Notes under the pieces: model-generated
The model's database searches: none
What the model was told of the DNA's origin: nothing
Seen by the model: only the letters and a program-made list of their open reading frames with translations
Translations under genes and position numbers: made by a program
DNA from: Vibrio sonorensis
GTDB lineage: Bacteria > Pseudomonadota > Gammaproteobacteria > Enterobacterales > Vibrionaceae
Reading direction: 5' to 3'
Assembly: GCF_001854765.1 (NCBI RefSeq)
Contig: NZ_LJJE01000070.1
Location: 159,878 to 223,877 of the forward strand
DNA: 64,000 nt
In this document: positions 1 to 11,008 of the stretch, piece by piece
Layout: every line of letters begins with the position of its first letter
Position numbering within the stretch: the first letter of the stretch is position 1

Positions 1-21
1 ATAAATTGGTTAAGTAATATC

Positions 22-48
22 AAAAAAGGCTTCCATCGGAAGCTTTTT
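22..48 (-). terminator. Rho-independent terminator of the SulP gene
   Basis: A GCTTCC/GGAAGC stem with a 3-nt loop is flanked by A and T runs, so it can work on either strand. It lies about 60 nt past the stop of the SulP gene on the minus strand. Confidence 0.7.
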
Positions 49-105
49 GATATTTATGAAAAGCTATCGTGAGAAGCGATGGCCTTAAAAGAGCTTGTTA
101 ACCAG

Positions 106-1664
106 TTAGCCAGCGAGTACGTCAGTGGCAACTTTGTAGCTAGGGTCTTCTTTGACATTGATTTCAACTAAGCTACCCGCTTTATGAAGTAGGGCACGGC
201 AGTCTGGGCTTAAATGGCGCAGGTGCAAAGTCTTGCCTACAGCGGCATAACGCTCGGCTAAAGTTTCAATCGCTTCAATAGCGGAGTGATCCGCAACACG
301 AGAGTTAGCAAAGTCCACAATAACGTCTTCAGGATCGTTTGGCGCATCAAACAGCTCAAGGAAGTTAGCAGCACTACCAAAGAAGATAGGACCGTTGATA
401 TGGTACTCTTTTGACCCTTCAGCATTAACAGTACTAGAAGCGTAGATGTGTTTTGCGTGCTCCCATGCAAACATTAGAGCAGAAGCCACAACACCAACGG
501 CAACCGCGACAGCAAGGTCGGTCAGTACTGTCACTACAGTAACAAGAACAATAACGAAGAAATCTTGTTTAGGCACGCGGCGAGCAAGTTTAAAGGTTGC
601 CCATTCAAAAGTACCGATCACAACCATAAACATAACACCTACGAGTGCTGCCAATGGGATCATTTCGATTAGCGAAGATGCAAACAAGATAAAGAACAAT
701 AGCATCAGCGCTGCAACGATGCCGGATAGTCGACCACGACCACCAGAGTTAACGTTGATCATCGATTGACCTATCATGGCACAGCCGCCCATAGCGCCAA
801 ACATTGAACAGGTTACGTTTGCCATACCTTGGCCAACACACTCTCGGTTGGACTGGCCACGAGAGTTTGTCATCTCATCCAGTACCGTTAGCGTCAACAG
901 TGACTCAATAAGACCAATTGCCGCAAGAATGATCGCGTATGGCAGAATAATTTGTAGCGTTTCTAGGGTCAGTGGTACGGCAGGAATAGAGAAGGTTGGC
1001 AGATTACCAGCAAGTGTCGCGCTGACGTCTCCTGACATAGTGCGTAGGAAGTCTACAACCGTACGCGTTTCAAGCCCTAGTAGCTGAACTAACAGCGTAA
1101 CCGTAACAATCGCTACTAGTGAAGAAGGCACCGCTGTCGTCAGTTTAGGTAAGAAGTGAATGATAGCCATGGTAAGCAACACTAAACCAAGCATAAGACC
1201 CAGTTGGTCAGCAGGCAACCAAGTTAGCGCTCCACTTAAATCAGGACCTTTAAACTGGCCAAGCTGAGCGAGGAAGATCACGATGCGAGGCCATTAACAA
1301 AGCCAATCATTACCGGATGGGGAACCATACGGATAAATTTACCCAACTTAAAAATACCCGCAGCGATTTGCAAGATACCCGCAAGCAGAATAGCGGCGAA
1401 TAGGTATTGAACGCCGTGGGTGGCAACTAGGCTCACCATAACAACTGCCATAGCGCCAGTTGCACCAGAAATCATACCTGGGCGGCCACCAAAGATGGAA
1501 GTTACTAGGCCGACAATAAAGGCAGCGTAAAGGCCAACCATTGGGTCTACACCCGCTACAAAAGCGAATGCAACTGCTTCAGGAACCAATGCCAATGCGA
1601 CGGTTAAACCTGAAAGGACATCGTTTTTTACAGAGTGTTTTGAAAATTGGGGAAATTCGAACAT
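106..1664 (-). CDS. SulP-family anion permease with STAS domain (frameshifted)
   Basis: Inner-membrane SulP/SLC26-type transporter for sulfate, bicarbonate or a similar anion; the substrate cannot be told from sequence. The N-terminal 127 residues include the family-typical start with VPEAVAFAF and the GATGAMAVV segment. The rest carries the later membrane helices and a C-terminal cytoplasmic STAS domain (about the last 100 residues, from [11 protein letters not shown]). The reading frame breaks near 1283-1285. Adding one base there restores [15 protein letters not shown] across the junction, and the whole protein is then about 519 aa, the usual size. I treat it as one gene with a missing base. 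The start is the ATG at 1664, whose ribosome site is weak. Confidence 0.85.
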
Positions 1665-1902
1665 GCTTGCTCAGTATCACTGTGGGTTAAATTTGTTCTG
1701 AATCGCTTTTTCGTAGACGGAGCAAAATTAGTGATAAAAGAGCAGCAACGAAAAAAGTGTTTCAGAGTAAGTCGGCGCATCCTACCGAAAAGTGTGATTA
1801 AGTTCAATAATGAACCATAGGATGACCAATTATTGTGACCAATAATTGAACTATAGGCCAAGCCCATTGACTTTGATTTTGTTTTTATTTTCGGGACATA
1901 AA

Positions 1903-1933
1903 AAAACAGCACCTGTTTAGGTGCTGTTTTTCA
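1903..1933 (-). terminator. rne terminator
   Basis: An ACAGCACCT/AGGTGCTGT stem with a 4-nt loop and A/T runs on both sides, 18 nt past the rne stop on the minus strand. It has a near-perfect 12-bp stem. Confidence 0.85.
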
Positions 1934-1950
1934 TATTTAACAAGTAGTTA

Positions 1951-4872
1951 TCAGTAGCCTTGAGGCTTAGACATCGCAGCTCCAGCTTGATTAGTCGCTA
2001 CTTGGCTACCCGCTCCGCGAGCTTGATAACGCTCACTGCGGAATGGTGCAGCATTGACATCAATTTGCTTGAGCTCCTGTGGGCCCGGTGCTTTAGCCAT
2101 AGGGGCACTAGCGTGGCCTTTAACCAATGTCGCTACCTTGATCTCTGATTGGGTCAGAGCTTTATCAGTGGACTCAGTTTTCACTTCAGTTTCAACAGGT
2201 GCTTCTTGAACAACGGCTTCTACTCTTGGCTGTTCAACTGGCGCTTCAACTACTGGTTTCGCAACTGGTGTTTCTACCGCTGGGGTTTCCACTTTGACTG
2301 CTTCAACCGGTGCTTCAATAACTGTTGCTTCTACCGCTTCGACCACTGGTTCAGGGCGGCGAATGATGACTTTACCCATTGCCATTTCTGGGAATGCGAA
2401 TCCACCCATTACAACCGCTGGTGCTTTACCCGCTTTCTTGTTAGGACGTTTACCTTTCACTGGTAGGTCATAACGCGGCATCACTTTACCCATAGCCATC
2501 TCAGGAGAGGCTACACCACCTTTGCGCAGGCGGAATGGGTTAGGGCGACGGTCGCGACCGCGGCGGCGTCTCTGACCACTTGCACGCAAGTGACGAGGAG
2601 AGCGGCGGTTACGACGTTGCTTGCCTTCACCTTGCTCTTGAACTTCAGTAACCGGAGCTTCCTGAGTTGCTGTTGCCTGTTCGGCAATAGCTTCGGCCTT
2701 CACTTCTACAGCGTTATTTTCGGCGTTTGCAGCGTTTTTCACTGGCGCGTTTTGACCGTTAACACGAACCTGCTTATTGAGTTTACGGCGTTGACGTCTC
2801 TCTTTCACCTTCGCTGTTTTCTCTTCTTTACGAGATTCAGTTTGTGGTGCTTGAGCGTCAGCAGCTAGCTTTTGACCTTCCTCGGCAAGTTTGGTGTTCT
2901 TCACATCATCGCGTTTGTTGCGCTTGTCCTGTCTAGGTTTGCGCTTCTGCTGCGGTTTGCGTTCTTGCTTGCCAGACTCTTGCTCGTCTTTGTTGCCTTT
3001 GCGCTTATCGCGATTGCCATCGCGATTATTGCGACGACGTTGGTCATTGCGATTTCGACGATTGCGATTATTGCGTTTGTCGTTGCGCTCTTTTTCCTGT
3101 TTTTCTTCTTTCTTCTCTTCTTCAGCAGAACCGAATAAGAAGCTGCCAATAGCTTTAAACAGCTTTGCAACGAAACCAGGTTCAGAAGACTCTGCAGTTT
3201 CACTTACCTGAGGCTTTTGAACTACCGGTTTTGCCTGAGGCTTAGGTGTAGGCGCAGTTTGAGCTGGAGAGGCAAACCCTTTGAGAACTGGTTCTTCCAG
3301 TTTCTTAGGTTTGGCTTCTACTTCAGGTGTTTCTTTACTTTCTGCTTCTTTCAGAGCTTCGATTTTCTTAGGAAGCAAGTAAGAAAGCAGATCAAACTCT
3401 TCGCCTTCTCTGACGCGAATTACGTCAAAGTGCGGCGTTTCCATATCAGAGTTTGGAACAACGGTAATTTTCACTTCTTGAATTCGTTCAATGTGATTGA
3501 TTGAACGACGCTTTTCGTTGAGTAAGTACGAAGCGATAGGCACTGGAACCACAGCGAGAACTTGCGCGGTATTGTCCTTTAGCGCTTCTTCTTCGATTAA
3601 GCGAAGAACAGAAAGTGCCAGAGATTCATTGTCACGTACTACGCCTGTACCGTTACAGCGTGGACAGATGTGGTGACTCGCTTCAGCTAGAGAAGGGCTG
3701 AGGCGTTGACGGGACATCTCTAGAAGACCAAAGCGAGAAATTCTACCGATTTGTACGCGAGCACGGTCCATGCGAACAGCGTCACGAAGGCGGTTTTCAA
3801 CTTCGCGTTGGTGGCGCACTGGGGTCATATCGATAAAGTCGATGACGACAAGGCCACCCAAATCGCGCAGGCGTAATTGACGTGCAATTTCATCTGCTGC
3901 TTCAAGGTTAGTATTGAGCGCTGTTTCTTCGATGTCACCGCCCTTAGTTGCTCGGGCAGAGTTAATATCGATAGAAGTCAGTGCTTCTGTCGGGTCAATA
4001 ACAATAGAACCACCTGATGGCAGGCGAACTTCGCGCTGGAAAGCCGATTCGATCTGACTTTCAATCTGGTAGTGACTAAATAGAGGTACTTCGCCGTCGT
4101 ACTTTTTAACGCGGTTAACGAAATCAGGGCGTACCAACTGGATGTGCGCGAGTGCGCGCTCATAGATGGTATTGCTGTCGATCAGGATTTCACCGATATC
4201 GCGACGCAAGTAGTCTCGAATAGCTCGAACGATCACGTTACTCTCTTGATGGATCAAGAAAGGCGCGGGGTTCGAGTCAGAAGCTTGCTTAATTGCATTC
4301 CAGTGGTTAAGCAGAACGTTTAAATCCCACTCCAGCTCTTCAGCGCTTTTACCAACACCCGCAGTACGAACAATCAAGCCCATACCTTGAGGTAGTTCCA
4401 GCGTGCTTAGCGCAGCTTTTAGTTGTGTGCGTTCGTCACCTTCGATACGGCGAGAGATACCGCCAGCACGAGGGTTGTTCGGCATTAGAACTAAGTAACT
4501 ACCAGCAAGAGAGATAAAGGTAGTTAAGGCTGCGCCTTTGCTACCACGTTCTTCTTTTTCCACTTGCACGATCACTTCCTGACCTTCGGTCAGTACTTCT
4601 TTGATACTCGGGCGACCTTGGTAGGTGTACCCTTCAGGGAAGTATTCGCGAGCAATTTCTTTAAGAGGAAGGAAACCGTGACGTTCAGCGCCGTAATCGA
4701 CAAATGCAGCTTCTAAGCTTGGTTCAATTCGGGTGATACGCCCTTTGTAGATATTCGCTTTTTTCGATTCATGACCTGGACTTTCGATATCCAAATCGTA
4801 AAGTCGCTGGCCGTCGACCAAAGCGACACGCAACTCTTCTTTTTGAGTTGCGTTAATTAACATTCTTTTCAT
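1951..4872 (-). CDS. rne: Ribonuclease E
   Basis: Endoribonuclease of the RNA degradosome, needed for mRNA decay and for rRNA and tRNA processing. The N-terminal half (about 1-520) has the S1 RNA-binding region, the catalytic aspartates in SIDINSARA (about D303) and VVIDFIDM (about D346), and the zinc-link CPRCNG (about 404-409). The C-terminal half is low-complexity. It has an amphipathic membrane-binding helix near 562-580 ([17 protein letters not shown]), a long Arg/Asn/Lys-rich RNA-binding stretch, and two copies of PEMAMGKV (about 785-797 and 822-834). It ends with [10 protein letters not shown] near 918, which resembles the E. coli PNPase-binding tail. At 973 aa it is intact. The gene is divergent from rluC, as in E. 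coli, with a structured leader upstream. Confidence 0.97.
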   Translation of the reverse strand: MKRMLINATQKEELRVALVDGQRLYDLDIESPGHESKKANIYKGRITRIEPSLEAAFVDYGAERHGFLPLKEIAREYFPEGYTYQGRPSIKEVLTEGQEVIVQVEKEERGSKGAALTTFISLAGSYLVLMPNNPRAGGISRRIEGDERTQLKAALSTLELPQGMGLIVRTAGVGKSAEELEWDLNVLLNHWNAIKQASDSNPAPFLIHQESNVIVRAIRDYLRRDIGEILIDSNTIYERALAHIQLVRPDFVNRVKKYDGEVPLFSHYQIESQIESAFQREVRLPSGGSIVIDPTEALTSIDINSARATKGGDIEETALNTNLEAADEIARQLRLRDLGGLVVIDFIDMTPVRHQREVENRLRDAVRMDRARVQIGRISRFGLLEMSRQRLSPSLAEASHHICPRCNGTGVVRDNESLALSVLRLIEEEALKDNTAQVLAVVPVPIASYLLNEKRRSINHIERIQEVKITVVPNSDMETPHFDVIRVREGEEFDLLSYLLPKKIEALKEAESKETPEVEAKPKKLEEPVLKGFASPAQTAPTPKPQAKPVVQKPQVSETAESSEPGFVAKLFKAIGSFLFGSAEEEKKEEKQEKERNDKRNNRNRRNRNDQRRRNNRDGNRDKRKGNKDEQESGKQERKPQQKRKPRQDKRNKRDDVKNTKLAEEGQKLAADAQAPQTESRKEEKTAKVKERRQRRKLNKQVRVNGQNAPVKNAANAENNAVEVKAEAIAEQATATQEAPVTEVQEQGEGKQRRNRRSPRHLRASGQRRRRGRDRRPNPFRLRKGGVASPEMAMGKVMPRYDLPVKGKRPNKKAGKAPAVVMGGFAFPEMAMGKVIIRRPEPVVEAVEATVIEAPVEAVKVETPAVETPVAKPVVEAPVEQPRVEAVVQEAPVETEVKTESTDKALTQSEIKVATLVKGHASAPMAKAPGPQELKQIDVNAAPFRSERYQARGAGSQVATNQAGAAMSKPQGY

Positions 4873-4924
4873 TTATACAAATCTCGTTGTCATTCTTTGT
4901 TTTTGATTTGTTACCTAAGTCGTC

Positions 4925-5025
4925 TTCAGGGTGCCTGATCCCATGGCTTAATCGTTGCAGCCTCCCGGCTGGAGGGATGCTCTCGGGCACATCAGTCATC
5001 ACAAGCGTATTCACTGCTTGTGTGC
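4925..5025 (-). promoter_or_regulatory. Structured rne 5' leader (candidate RNase E autoregulatory element)
   Basis: The minus-strand leader of rne can fold into several hairpins. An 8-bp long-range stem joins 4931-4938 to 4983-4990 and encloses a CCTCC/GGAGG hairpin (4961-4975). Next to it is a 7-bp CACAAGC/GCTTGTG hairpin (5000-5022). In enterobacteria the rne leader senses RNase E activity through such hairpins, so I infer the same role here. The rest of the gap to rluC (to 5545) is AT-rich. It probably holds the promoters of both genes, and I saw no gene in it. Confidence 0.5.
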
Positions 5026-5545
5026 CGCAATCTGGCGGAAATACTCAACATGAAGTGGCGATGAGTGCGGTAACAAAAAATGCTAATTACGAAAATGTCT
5101 TACGCCGTGTGCTGCATCTTACTAAATTAGCGGGCTACTCATGTCTATATCCAAGATACTTCAAAATGCAGCATTCAACTTGTACATCGTTACTTTAATG
5201 AGAAGCCGATATAGTTTTGTTGAAACTGCCTGCTAAAGTGAACTGAATATACGCTCACAAAAATGAATGGCGTTGTTTAAAATGCGGCCATTTCACCTAT
5301 TGCGGTGTGAACTATAGCAGTACCCAGTAAACTCAGCAATCTGCTTTCAGATAAATCACTGAAAAATCTGAAATTGGAGTTTATAACCAATTGATTTATA
5401 TGAAAATTCTTCGTTTTTTGTCAAAAATGGGATTTGTCGGTTGTTTTTTGAGCGCAATCCCTGTGAATTACAATCAAAATGAAATTTTTTTGTTTTGTTG
5501 CCAACATTTTGTGAAATGAATCAGGTAACGAGTTAGAATGTTCCC

Positions 5546-6498
5546 ATGAGTGAGATAAGAACTAAAGTCCAATTTGTCGATATCGATGAAGATATGGCGG
5601 GACAGCGCATTGATAATTTCCTGCGCAATCAGTTAAAAAACCTACCAAAAAGCATGATTTATCGCATCCTTCGAAAAGGAGAGGTGCGCGTTAATAAAAA
5701 GCGAATCAAAGCCGAGTACAAACTGCAGGCTGGCGATATCGTTAGAATTCCTCCGGTGACTATTGAGGAAAAAAGCGATAAAGATATAGCGCCGAGCACC
5801 AAGTTGGATAAGGTTGCTGAGTTGGAGCACCTTATTATTTACGAAGATGAACACTTGTTGGTACTCAATAAGCCTCTGGCACCGCAGTACACGGGGGCAG
5901 TGGACTTAAATTCGGTGCGATTGAAGCCCTGCGGGCACTGCGCCCTCAAGCGCGTTTTCTCGAATTGGTGCACCGTATCGACCGAGACACCTCTGGTATT
6001 TTGTTGGTGGCAAAAAAGCGCTCTGCGTTGAGACATCTTCAGGCTCAGTTTCGAAATAAAACTGTGCAGAAGTACTATTTCGCGTTAGTCATGGGAATAT
6101 GGAAAAACAGCTGTAAAGTCGTCAACGCGCCTTTGCTCAAAAACGAAGTGAACAGCATTGTGCGAGTTAATCCAAAAGGCAAAGCCTCAGAAACTCGATT
6201 TAGGGTGATCGAAAAGTTTGCTCAAGCCACTTTGATTCAAGCTAGCCCAATTACTGGTCGAACTCATCAAATTCGCGTACATACTCAATATGCTGGTCAC
6301 CCCATCGCTTGGGATGACCGATATGGGGATCGTAGATTTGATGCGTACACGGATAAGGCAGGACTCAACCGACTTTTCTTGCATGCTGCGAACATCAAGT
6401 TCCAGCACCCATCAAATGATGAGTGGATGGAAATTAATGCGCCATTAGGACAAAAGCTTGAGGAAGTGTTAACACGGCTGAGGAAAATGTCAGCTTAA
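5546..6498 (+). CDS. rluC: 23S rRNA pseudouridine synthase RluC (frameshifted)
   Basis: Makes pseudouridine at three sites of 23S rRNA (955, 2504 and 2580 in E. coli numbering). There is an N-terminal S4 RNA-binding domain (about 18-80: GQRIDNFLRNQLKNLPKS, then RVNKKRIKAEYKL) and the pseudouridine synthase domain with the catalytic motif HRIDRDTSGILL. The frame breaks near 5874. One added base turns the reading into LNKPSGTAVHGGSGLKFGA, the conserved family sequence, and runs on into the second half without loss. The restored protein is about 317 aa, which is normal. It is divergent from rne, the same arrangement as in E. coli. Confidence 0.9.
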
Positions 6499-7074
6499 CG
6501 GGTCGACACGGTGTCGAGCCAACATCTCCAAGAGCATTATCAAAGGCAGGCCGACGAGTGTATTTGGGTCCCTGCCTTCTAATTTTTCAAACAGCGCGAT
6601 TCCCAAACCTTCACTTTTAAAACTACCTGCGCAATAAAATGGCTGCTCTTTGTCGACATAAGCTTCAATTTGATTTGCGCAGAGCTCTCGGAAGTACACT
6701 GTAAAGCGCTCGTAGTTGCTTTCTATTTTGTCGTTGGCAGTATCGTAGACCGCAAGGCCTGTATAAAAGTGGATCGCTTTTCCTGACTGACGAGTAAGCT
6801 GTTCAATCGCTTTTTCTCGCGTGTGGGGTTTGCCTATGATTTCGCCGTCTATCACGCATACTTGGTCGCTACCGATAACAAGTGATTCTTCACGGACATT
6901 ACAACTGCGCGCTTTTAACTCGGCTAGCCTGACAACAAGTTGTTGGGGAGATTCGCCGTCGAGGGGAGTCTCGTCACAATGAGGGGCTAACTGCGTAAAA
7001 GGCAGCCCCAATTTTTCCATCAATTGGGCTCTAAACGGTGAAGTAGATGCCAGTACTAAAGTGGTGGAGTTCAT
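6490..7074 (-). CDS. Maf/YceF-type nucleotide pyrophosphatase (7-methyl-GTP)
   Basis: Maf-family pyrophosphatase that hydrolyses non-canonical nucleotides. E. coli YceF prefers 7-methyl-GTP. The opening LVLASTSPFRAQLMEKLGL and the IGSDQV motif with the catalytic Asp (about residue 68-70) are present. I place the start at the ATG at 7074, giving 194 aa, the length of E. coli YceF. The longer reading from 7140 adds residues that do not look like the family. The gene overlaps the 3' end of rluC by 9 nt in the opposite orientation and is divergent from yceD. Confidence 0.92.
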   Translation of the reverse strand: MNSTTLVLASTSPFRAQLMEKLGLPFTQLAPHCDETPLDGESPQQLVVRLAELKARSCNVREESLVIGSDQVCVIDGEIIGKPHTREKAIEQLTRQSGKAIHFYTGLAVYDTANDKIESNYERFTVYFRELCANQIEAYVDKEQPFYCAGSFKSEGLGIALFEKLEGRDPNTLVGLPLIMLLEMLARHRVDPLS

Positions 7075-7227
7075 GGTAATTCGGTGTAGGTTAGTAAGTG
7101 CTACTAGCATAATCGATTGTTTGCCGATGAGTATACTCACTGAGCAGATTATTAGTGCTATCGTTAGCGCGGTTCGGACAACAGGCGGTTTCGACTGAAA
7201 AAAACTTTAACTTTTTGTCCTTTTCCT

Positions 7228-7256
7228 TTGACTCAAAACGATTTGAAAGATAGAAT
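7228..7256 (+). promoter_or_regulatory. Sigma-70 promoter for yceD-rpmF-plsX
   Basis: TTGACT (7228-7233), a 17-nt spacer and TAGAAT (7251-7256) make a good sigma-70 promoter. The yceD ATG is only 10 nt past the -10 box, so the transcript should have almost no leader. Confidence 0.6.
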
Positions 7257-7265
7257 TCGCGCCCT

Positions 7266-7793
7266 ATGCAAAAGGTAAAAATACCGCGAACGGTTGATCC
7301 GGCTAAAGCAGCTCAGAAGCGTCTTGATTATGATGGTATCATTCAAGTTAGTCTTTTTAAGCGTTTAGAAGAATCGGTCGAAGGCGTTAAACGCGACGCT
7401 CAAGTGTCATTGTCATTTGGGTTAGATGAACAGCGACTTGTCGTTATCTCTGGTAAAGCTAACGTAGAAGTCGATTTAGAGTGTCAACGCTGTAACGAGG
7501 TTTTTGCACATCAGTGCAATGTTCAATTTACTTATACTCCTTATTACAATGAGAAAAGTGAAGAGGACGCACCGGAAGAGTACGATTTGGTAGATCCGAA
7601 CGAGTACGGTGAAATAGACCTAATACAGTTAGTTGAAGACGAGTTCATTCTAAACTTGCCTCAAGTAGCAATGCATGATGAAGCGGATTGTAGCGTTAAT
7701 TCAGATAACATGGTGTTTGGTGAGCTTCCAGAAGAAGTTGTGGAAGAAAAAAAACCGAATCCATTCGATGTTTTGAAAAGCTTAAAGAAGTAA
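7266..7793 (+). CDS. yceD: YceD, 23S rRNA accumulation protein (DUF177)
   Basis: DUF177 protein needed for normal 23S rRNA accumulation. In E. coli it is encoded just before rpmF, as here. It starts [20 protein letters not shown], very like E. coli YceD, which fixes the start although no Shine-Dalgarno sequence precedes it. A CQRC pair sits near residue 75-78 and the acidic C-terminal half contains the conserved GEIDL and MVFGELPEE motifs. At 175 aa it is full length. It is first in the yceD-rpmF-plsX-fab cluster. Confidence 0.93.
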   Translation: MQKVKIPRTVDPAKAAQKRLDYDGIIQVSLFKRLEESVEGVKRDAQVSLSFGLDEQRLVVISGKANVEVDLECQRCNEVFAHQCNVQFTYTPYYNEKSEEDAPEEYDLVDPNEYGEIDLIQLVEDEFILNLPQVAMHDEADCSVNSDNMVFGELPEEVVEEKKPNPFDVLKSLKK

Positions 7794-7824
7794 TTCTTTA
7801 AGAATTTACATAGGAGTAGGGTCC

Positions 7825-7995
7825 ATGGCCGTACAAAAAAACCGTAAAACACGTTCTAAGCGTGGTATGCGTCGCTCACACGATGCGCTAACTACAGCTG
7901 CACTTTCTGTTGATTCGACTTCAGGTGAAACTCACCTACGTCACAACATGACAGCTGAAGGTTACTACCGCGGCAAGAAGGTTATCAACAAGTAA
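7825..7995 (+). CDS. rpmF: 50S ribosomal protein L32
   Basis: Large-subunit ribosomal protein L32, 56 aa. It starts [20 protein letters not shown] and ends [10 protein letters not shown], typical of gammaproteobacterial L32. An AGGAG ribosome site precedes the ATG. It lies 31 nt after yceD and 9 nt before plsX, the same order as in E. coli. Confidence 0.97.
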   Translation: MAVQKNRKTRSKRGMRRSHDALTTAALSVDSTSGETHLRHNMTAEGYYRGKKVINK

Positions 7996-8004
7996 GGTTG
8001 ACCT

Positions 8005-9030
8005 TTGCAAACTATAACCGTTGCACTTGATGCAATGGGCGGGGACCTCGGTCCCAGCGTTACAGTGCCTGCCGCCGTGCAGGCATTGTCGTTTTTCCCA
8101 GAGCTAAAAGTGACTCTAATAGGTGATCAAAACGCGATCACTGCTCAACTCGTAAAGCTAGGCCGTAAAGCGGATAGTCGCCTGACTATTCAACATAGCG
8201 AACGAGTCATATCTAATTCTGAAAAACCTTCTCTTGCTTTAAGAAACAGTGCCGGAAGTTCAATGGCCATGGCGATAGACGCTGTGTCTGAAGGGCTTGC
8301 TGATGCTTGCGTTAGCGGTGGTAATACCGGGGCGTTAATGGCGTTGTCCCGTTTTAAACTCAAACTCTTGCCCGGTATTGAAAGGCCTGCTCTAGTTTCT
8401 GCCTTACCGACGGTTCAAGGTGGAAAAACATGGATGCTCGACTTGGGCGCGAATGTTTCGAGTGATGCAGACTCTCTATTCCAATTTGCCGTTATGGGCA
8501 GTGCTTTGGCAGAGCAATATTTACAGCGCAAGCCACGAGTCGCCATACTCAATATTGGGGCAGAGGAAATTAAGGGTAACGATCTGGTTAAGCGTTGCTC
8601 TGAAATGCTATCAGACACCGACTCTATTCACTATATTGGTTATATTGAGGGCAATCAGCTTCTCGAAGGTGATGCCGAAGTGGTGGTATGTGATGGTTTT
8701 GTCGGCAATGTTTGCCTTAAAGCGTGCGAAGGTACCGCTCAACTCTTTATTAATAAAGTAAAATCCGCCATGATGGCCTCTTCATTAAAAGGTTGGGTCG
8801 CCAGAAAACTGTTTTCTGGTCTGATTAATGAACTAAAAACACTGAACCCCGACCAGTATAACGGCGCAAGTTTGTTAGGATTGCGCGGCATTGTCATAAA
8901 AAGCCACGGAAGTGCTGATGTTAAAGCGGTCACCAATGCAATTGGTGAGGCTTTACACGAGGTCAAACGACAAGTACCCAGCCGTATTAGCGATCGTTTG
9001 GAAGCGGTTTTACTCGAGAGGCATTATTAG
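8005..9030 (+). CDS. plsX: Phosphate acyltransferase PlsX
   Basis: Converts acyl-ACP to acyl-phosphate, the first step of phospholipid synthesis in the PlsX/PlsY route. It begins with a TTG codon, giving [17 protein letters not shown], the conserved PlsX N-terminus, so the rare start is well supported. The [12 protein letters not shown] and [10 protein letters not shown] motifs are present. It is 341 aa, the family length. It is packed tightly between rpmF (9 nt) and fabH (5 nt), so it is probably co-transcribed and linked to ribosome supply. Confidence 0.95.
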   Translation: MQTITVALDAMGGDLGPSVTVPAAVQALSFFPELKVTLIGDQNAITAQLVKLGRKADSRLTIQHSERVISNSEKPSLALRNSAGSSMAMAIDAVSEGLADACVSGGNTGALMALSRFKLKLLPGIERPALVSALPTVQGGKTWMLDLGANVSSDADSLFQFAVMGSALAEQYLQRKPRVAILNIGAEEIKGNDLVKRCSEMLSDTDSIHYIGYIEGNQLLEGDAEVVVCDGFVGNVCLKACEGTAQLFINKVKSAMMASSLKGWVARKLFSGLINELKTLNPDQYNGASLLGLRGIVIKSHGSADVKAVTNAIGEALHEVKRQVPSRISDRLEAVLLERHY

Positions 9031-9035
9031 TCTAC

Positions 9036-9986
9036 ATGTATAGCAAAATTTTAGGTACTGGCAGCTACCTGCCATCTCAAGTGCGTTCTAACGCTGATTT
9101 AGAAAAAATGGTAGACACAAGCGACGAGTGGATTGTAACCCGTACTGGTATTAAAGAACGTCGCATTGCTGCTGAAAACGAAACTGTTGCGGATATGGGT
9201 TATCACGCGGCAGTGAATGCCATCGATATGGCGGGTATCGATAAAAATGATATCGATCTCATTATTGTTGCGACCACCAGTGGTAGCCACACTTTCCCCT
9301 CTTCAGCGTGTCAGGTGCAAGCTCAATTAGGTATTAAAGGTTGTCCAGCGTTTGATATTGCGGCGGCGTGCTCAGGTTTTGTTTACGCTCTATCCGTTGC
9401 TGATCAGCATATTAAAACAGGTATGTGTAAGAATGTGCTTGTTATTGGTTCCGACGCATTGTCTAAAACCTGTGATCCAACGGACCGCTCAACCATCATC
9501 TTGTTTGGTGATGCAGCAGGCGCTGTCGTTGTTGGACAGAGCGAAGAGCCGGGGATCTTATCCACTCATATCTATTCTGACGGGGCTTTTGGAGAACTGT
9601 TGAGTCTTGAAGTTCCCCAGCGCGGTAAAGATGCGGATAAATGGTTACACATGGCGGGTAATGAAGTGTTTAAAGTCGCCGTTACTCAGCTATCTCGCCT
9701 TGTGAAAGACACCCTTGACGCCAATGGTATGCACAAAAGTGAACTTGATTGGCTTGTGCCGCATCAGGCGAACTATCGAATTATTTCTGCGACAGCGAAA
9801 AAATTGTCTATGTCTCTAGACCAAGTGGTTGTTACTTTGGACAGACATGGCAATACCTCTGCCGCAACGGTACCGACAGCACTCGATGAAGCGGTACGCG
9901 ACGGTCGAATTCAACGCGGTCAGACCCTGTTACTCGAAGCCTTTGGCGGCGGTTTTACATGGGGTTCAGCACTAGTTAGATTCTAA
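9036..9986 (+). CDS. fabH: Beta-ketoacyl-ACP synthase III
   Basis: Condenses acetyl-CoA with malonyl-ACP to start fatty-acid synthesis. The catalytic triad is visible: Cys112 in AAACSGF, His in VPHQANYRI and Asn in [10 protein letters not shown]. It is 316 aa, the same as typical gammaproteobacterial FabH. A terminator follows it, which separates plsX-fabH from fabD at least in part. Confidence 0.97.
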   Translation: MYSKILGTGSYLPSQVRSNADLEKMVDTSDEWIVTRTGIKERRIAAENETVADMGYHAAVNAIDMAGIDKNDIDLIIVATTSGSHTFPSSACQVQAQLGIKGCPAFDIAAACSGFVYALSVADQHIKTGMCKNVLVIGSDALSKTCDPTDRSTIILFGDAAGAVVVGQSEEPGILSTHIYSDGAFGELLSLEVPQRGKDADKWLHMAGNEVFKVAVTQLSRLVKDTLDANGMHKSELDWLVPHQANYRIISATAKKLSMSLDQVVVTLDRHGNTSAATVPTALDEAVRDGRIQRGQTLLLEAFGGGFTWGSALVRF

Positions 9987-10008
9987 GCTGTCACTCGATT
10001 TTCAATTT

Positions 10009-10035
10009 TAAAAAGCACAATAGGGTGCTTTTTAT
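10009..10035 (+). terminator. Terminator or attenuator between fabH and fabD
   Basis: An AAAAGCAC/GGTGCTTTT hairpin with a T tract follows the fabH stop by about 25 nt. fabD begins 30 nt later, so some read-through or a second promoter is likely. Confidence 0.65.
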
Positions 10036-10064
10036 TCTTTTTAACTTTGTTAAAGGAAAAGAAC

Positions 10065-10988
10065 ATGAGCAACTTTGCTATTGTATTTCCAGGTCAAGGT
10101 TCACAAGCAGTTGGTATGCTTGCTGAACTTGGCGAACAGTATGAAGTAGTAAAGCAAACATTTGCGGAAGCTTCTGAAGCACTTGGTTATGATTTGTGGG
10201 CACTAGTCCAAAACGGACCAGCAGAAGACCTCAACCAAACATTTCGCACTCAGCCAGCACTGTTAGCTTCTTCGGTCGCTATCTGGCGCGTATGGAATGA
10301 ACAAGGCTTAGCGCAACCAGCGAATCTAGCCGGTCACAGTTTAGGTGAGTACTCAGCACTCGTTTGTGCTGGTGTTATCGACTTTAAACAGGCGATCAAA
10401 CTGGTTGAGCTTCGCGGTCAATTGATGCAAGAAGCGGTACCGGCAGGCACAGGTGCGATGTACGCGATCATTGGCCTTGATGACGACGCTATCGCGAAAG
10501 CGTGTGAAGAAGGGGCGCAAGGCGATGTTGTCTCTCCTGTTAACTTTAACTCTCCGGGTCAGGTTGTTATTGCTGGTTCAAAAGAAGCAGTTGAACGCGC
10601 GGGCGCTCTTTGTAAAGAAGCGGGCGCTAAGCGAGCTCTACCATTGCCAGTTTCAGTACCATCGCATTGTGCACTGATGAAGCCAGCAGCGGAAAAACTT
10701 GCAGTAGCACTAGAAGCGATTGATTTTAATACGCCTCAGCTGCCAGTTATCAACAACGTAGATGTGTCGGCTGAAACGGATCCAGCAAAAATCAAAGACG
10801 CGTTGGTTCGCCAACTTCACAGCCCAGTTCGTTGGACTGAAACGGTTCAGAAGATGGAAAGCCAAGGCGTAGAAAAACTGCTTGAGCTGGGTCCTGGTAA
10901 AGTACTGACCGGACTGACTAAACGTATTGTTAAGACCCTTAGCGGCGCAGCTGTCAATGATGCAGCGTCACTTGAAGCGGCTAAGTAA
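10065..10988 (+). CDS. fabD: Malonyl-CoA:ACP transacylase
   Basis: Moves malonyl groups from CoA to acyl carrier protein. The nucleophile Ser92 lies in GHSLGEYSALV and the catalytic His in SVPSHCALM. The GQGSQ motif is at the N-terminus. I start at the ATG at 10065, which has an AAAGGA ribosome site. A TTG 18 nt upstream is in frame but unlikely. It is 307 aa, near the E. coli length. Confidence 0.96.
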   Translation: MSNFAIVFPGQGSQAVGMLAELGEQYEVVKQTFAEASEALGYDLWALVQNGPAEDLNQTFRTQPALLASSVAIWRVWNEQGLAQPANLAGHSLGEYSALVCAGVIDFKQAIKLVELRGQLMQEAVPAGTGAMYAIIGLDDDAIAKACEEGAQGDVVSPVNFNSPGQVVIAGSKEAVERAGALCKEAGAKRALPLPVSVPSHCALMKPAAEKLAVALEAIDFNTPQLPVINNVDVSAETDPAKIKDALVRQLHSPVRWTETVQKMESQGVEKLLELGPGKVLTGLTKRIVKTLSGAAVNDAASLEAAK

Positions 10989-11008
10989 GCAAAGGAAAGA
11001 ATAAGATG

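Noticed and set aside
1628..1912. 94-aa minus-strand frame between rne and the SulP gene
   Set aside because: It overlaps the start of the SulP gene in another frame and shows no family features.
2149..3504. Several antisense frames within rne
   Set aside because: They are shadows of the low-complexity Arg/Asn/Lys-rich tail of RNase E and have biased, repetitive composition.
4887..5198. 103-aa plus-strand reading frame between rne and rluC
   Set aside because: It covers the structured rne leader, has no family resemblance and opens without a ribosome site. The hairpins explain the sequence better.
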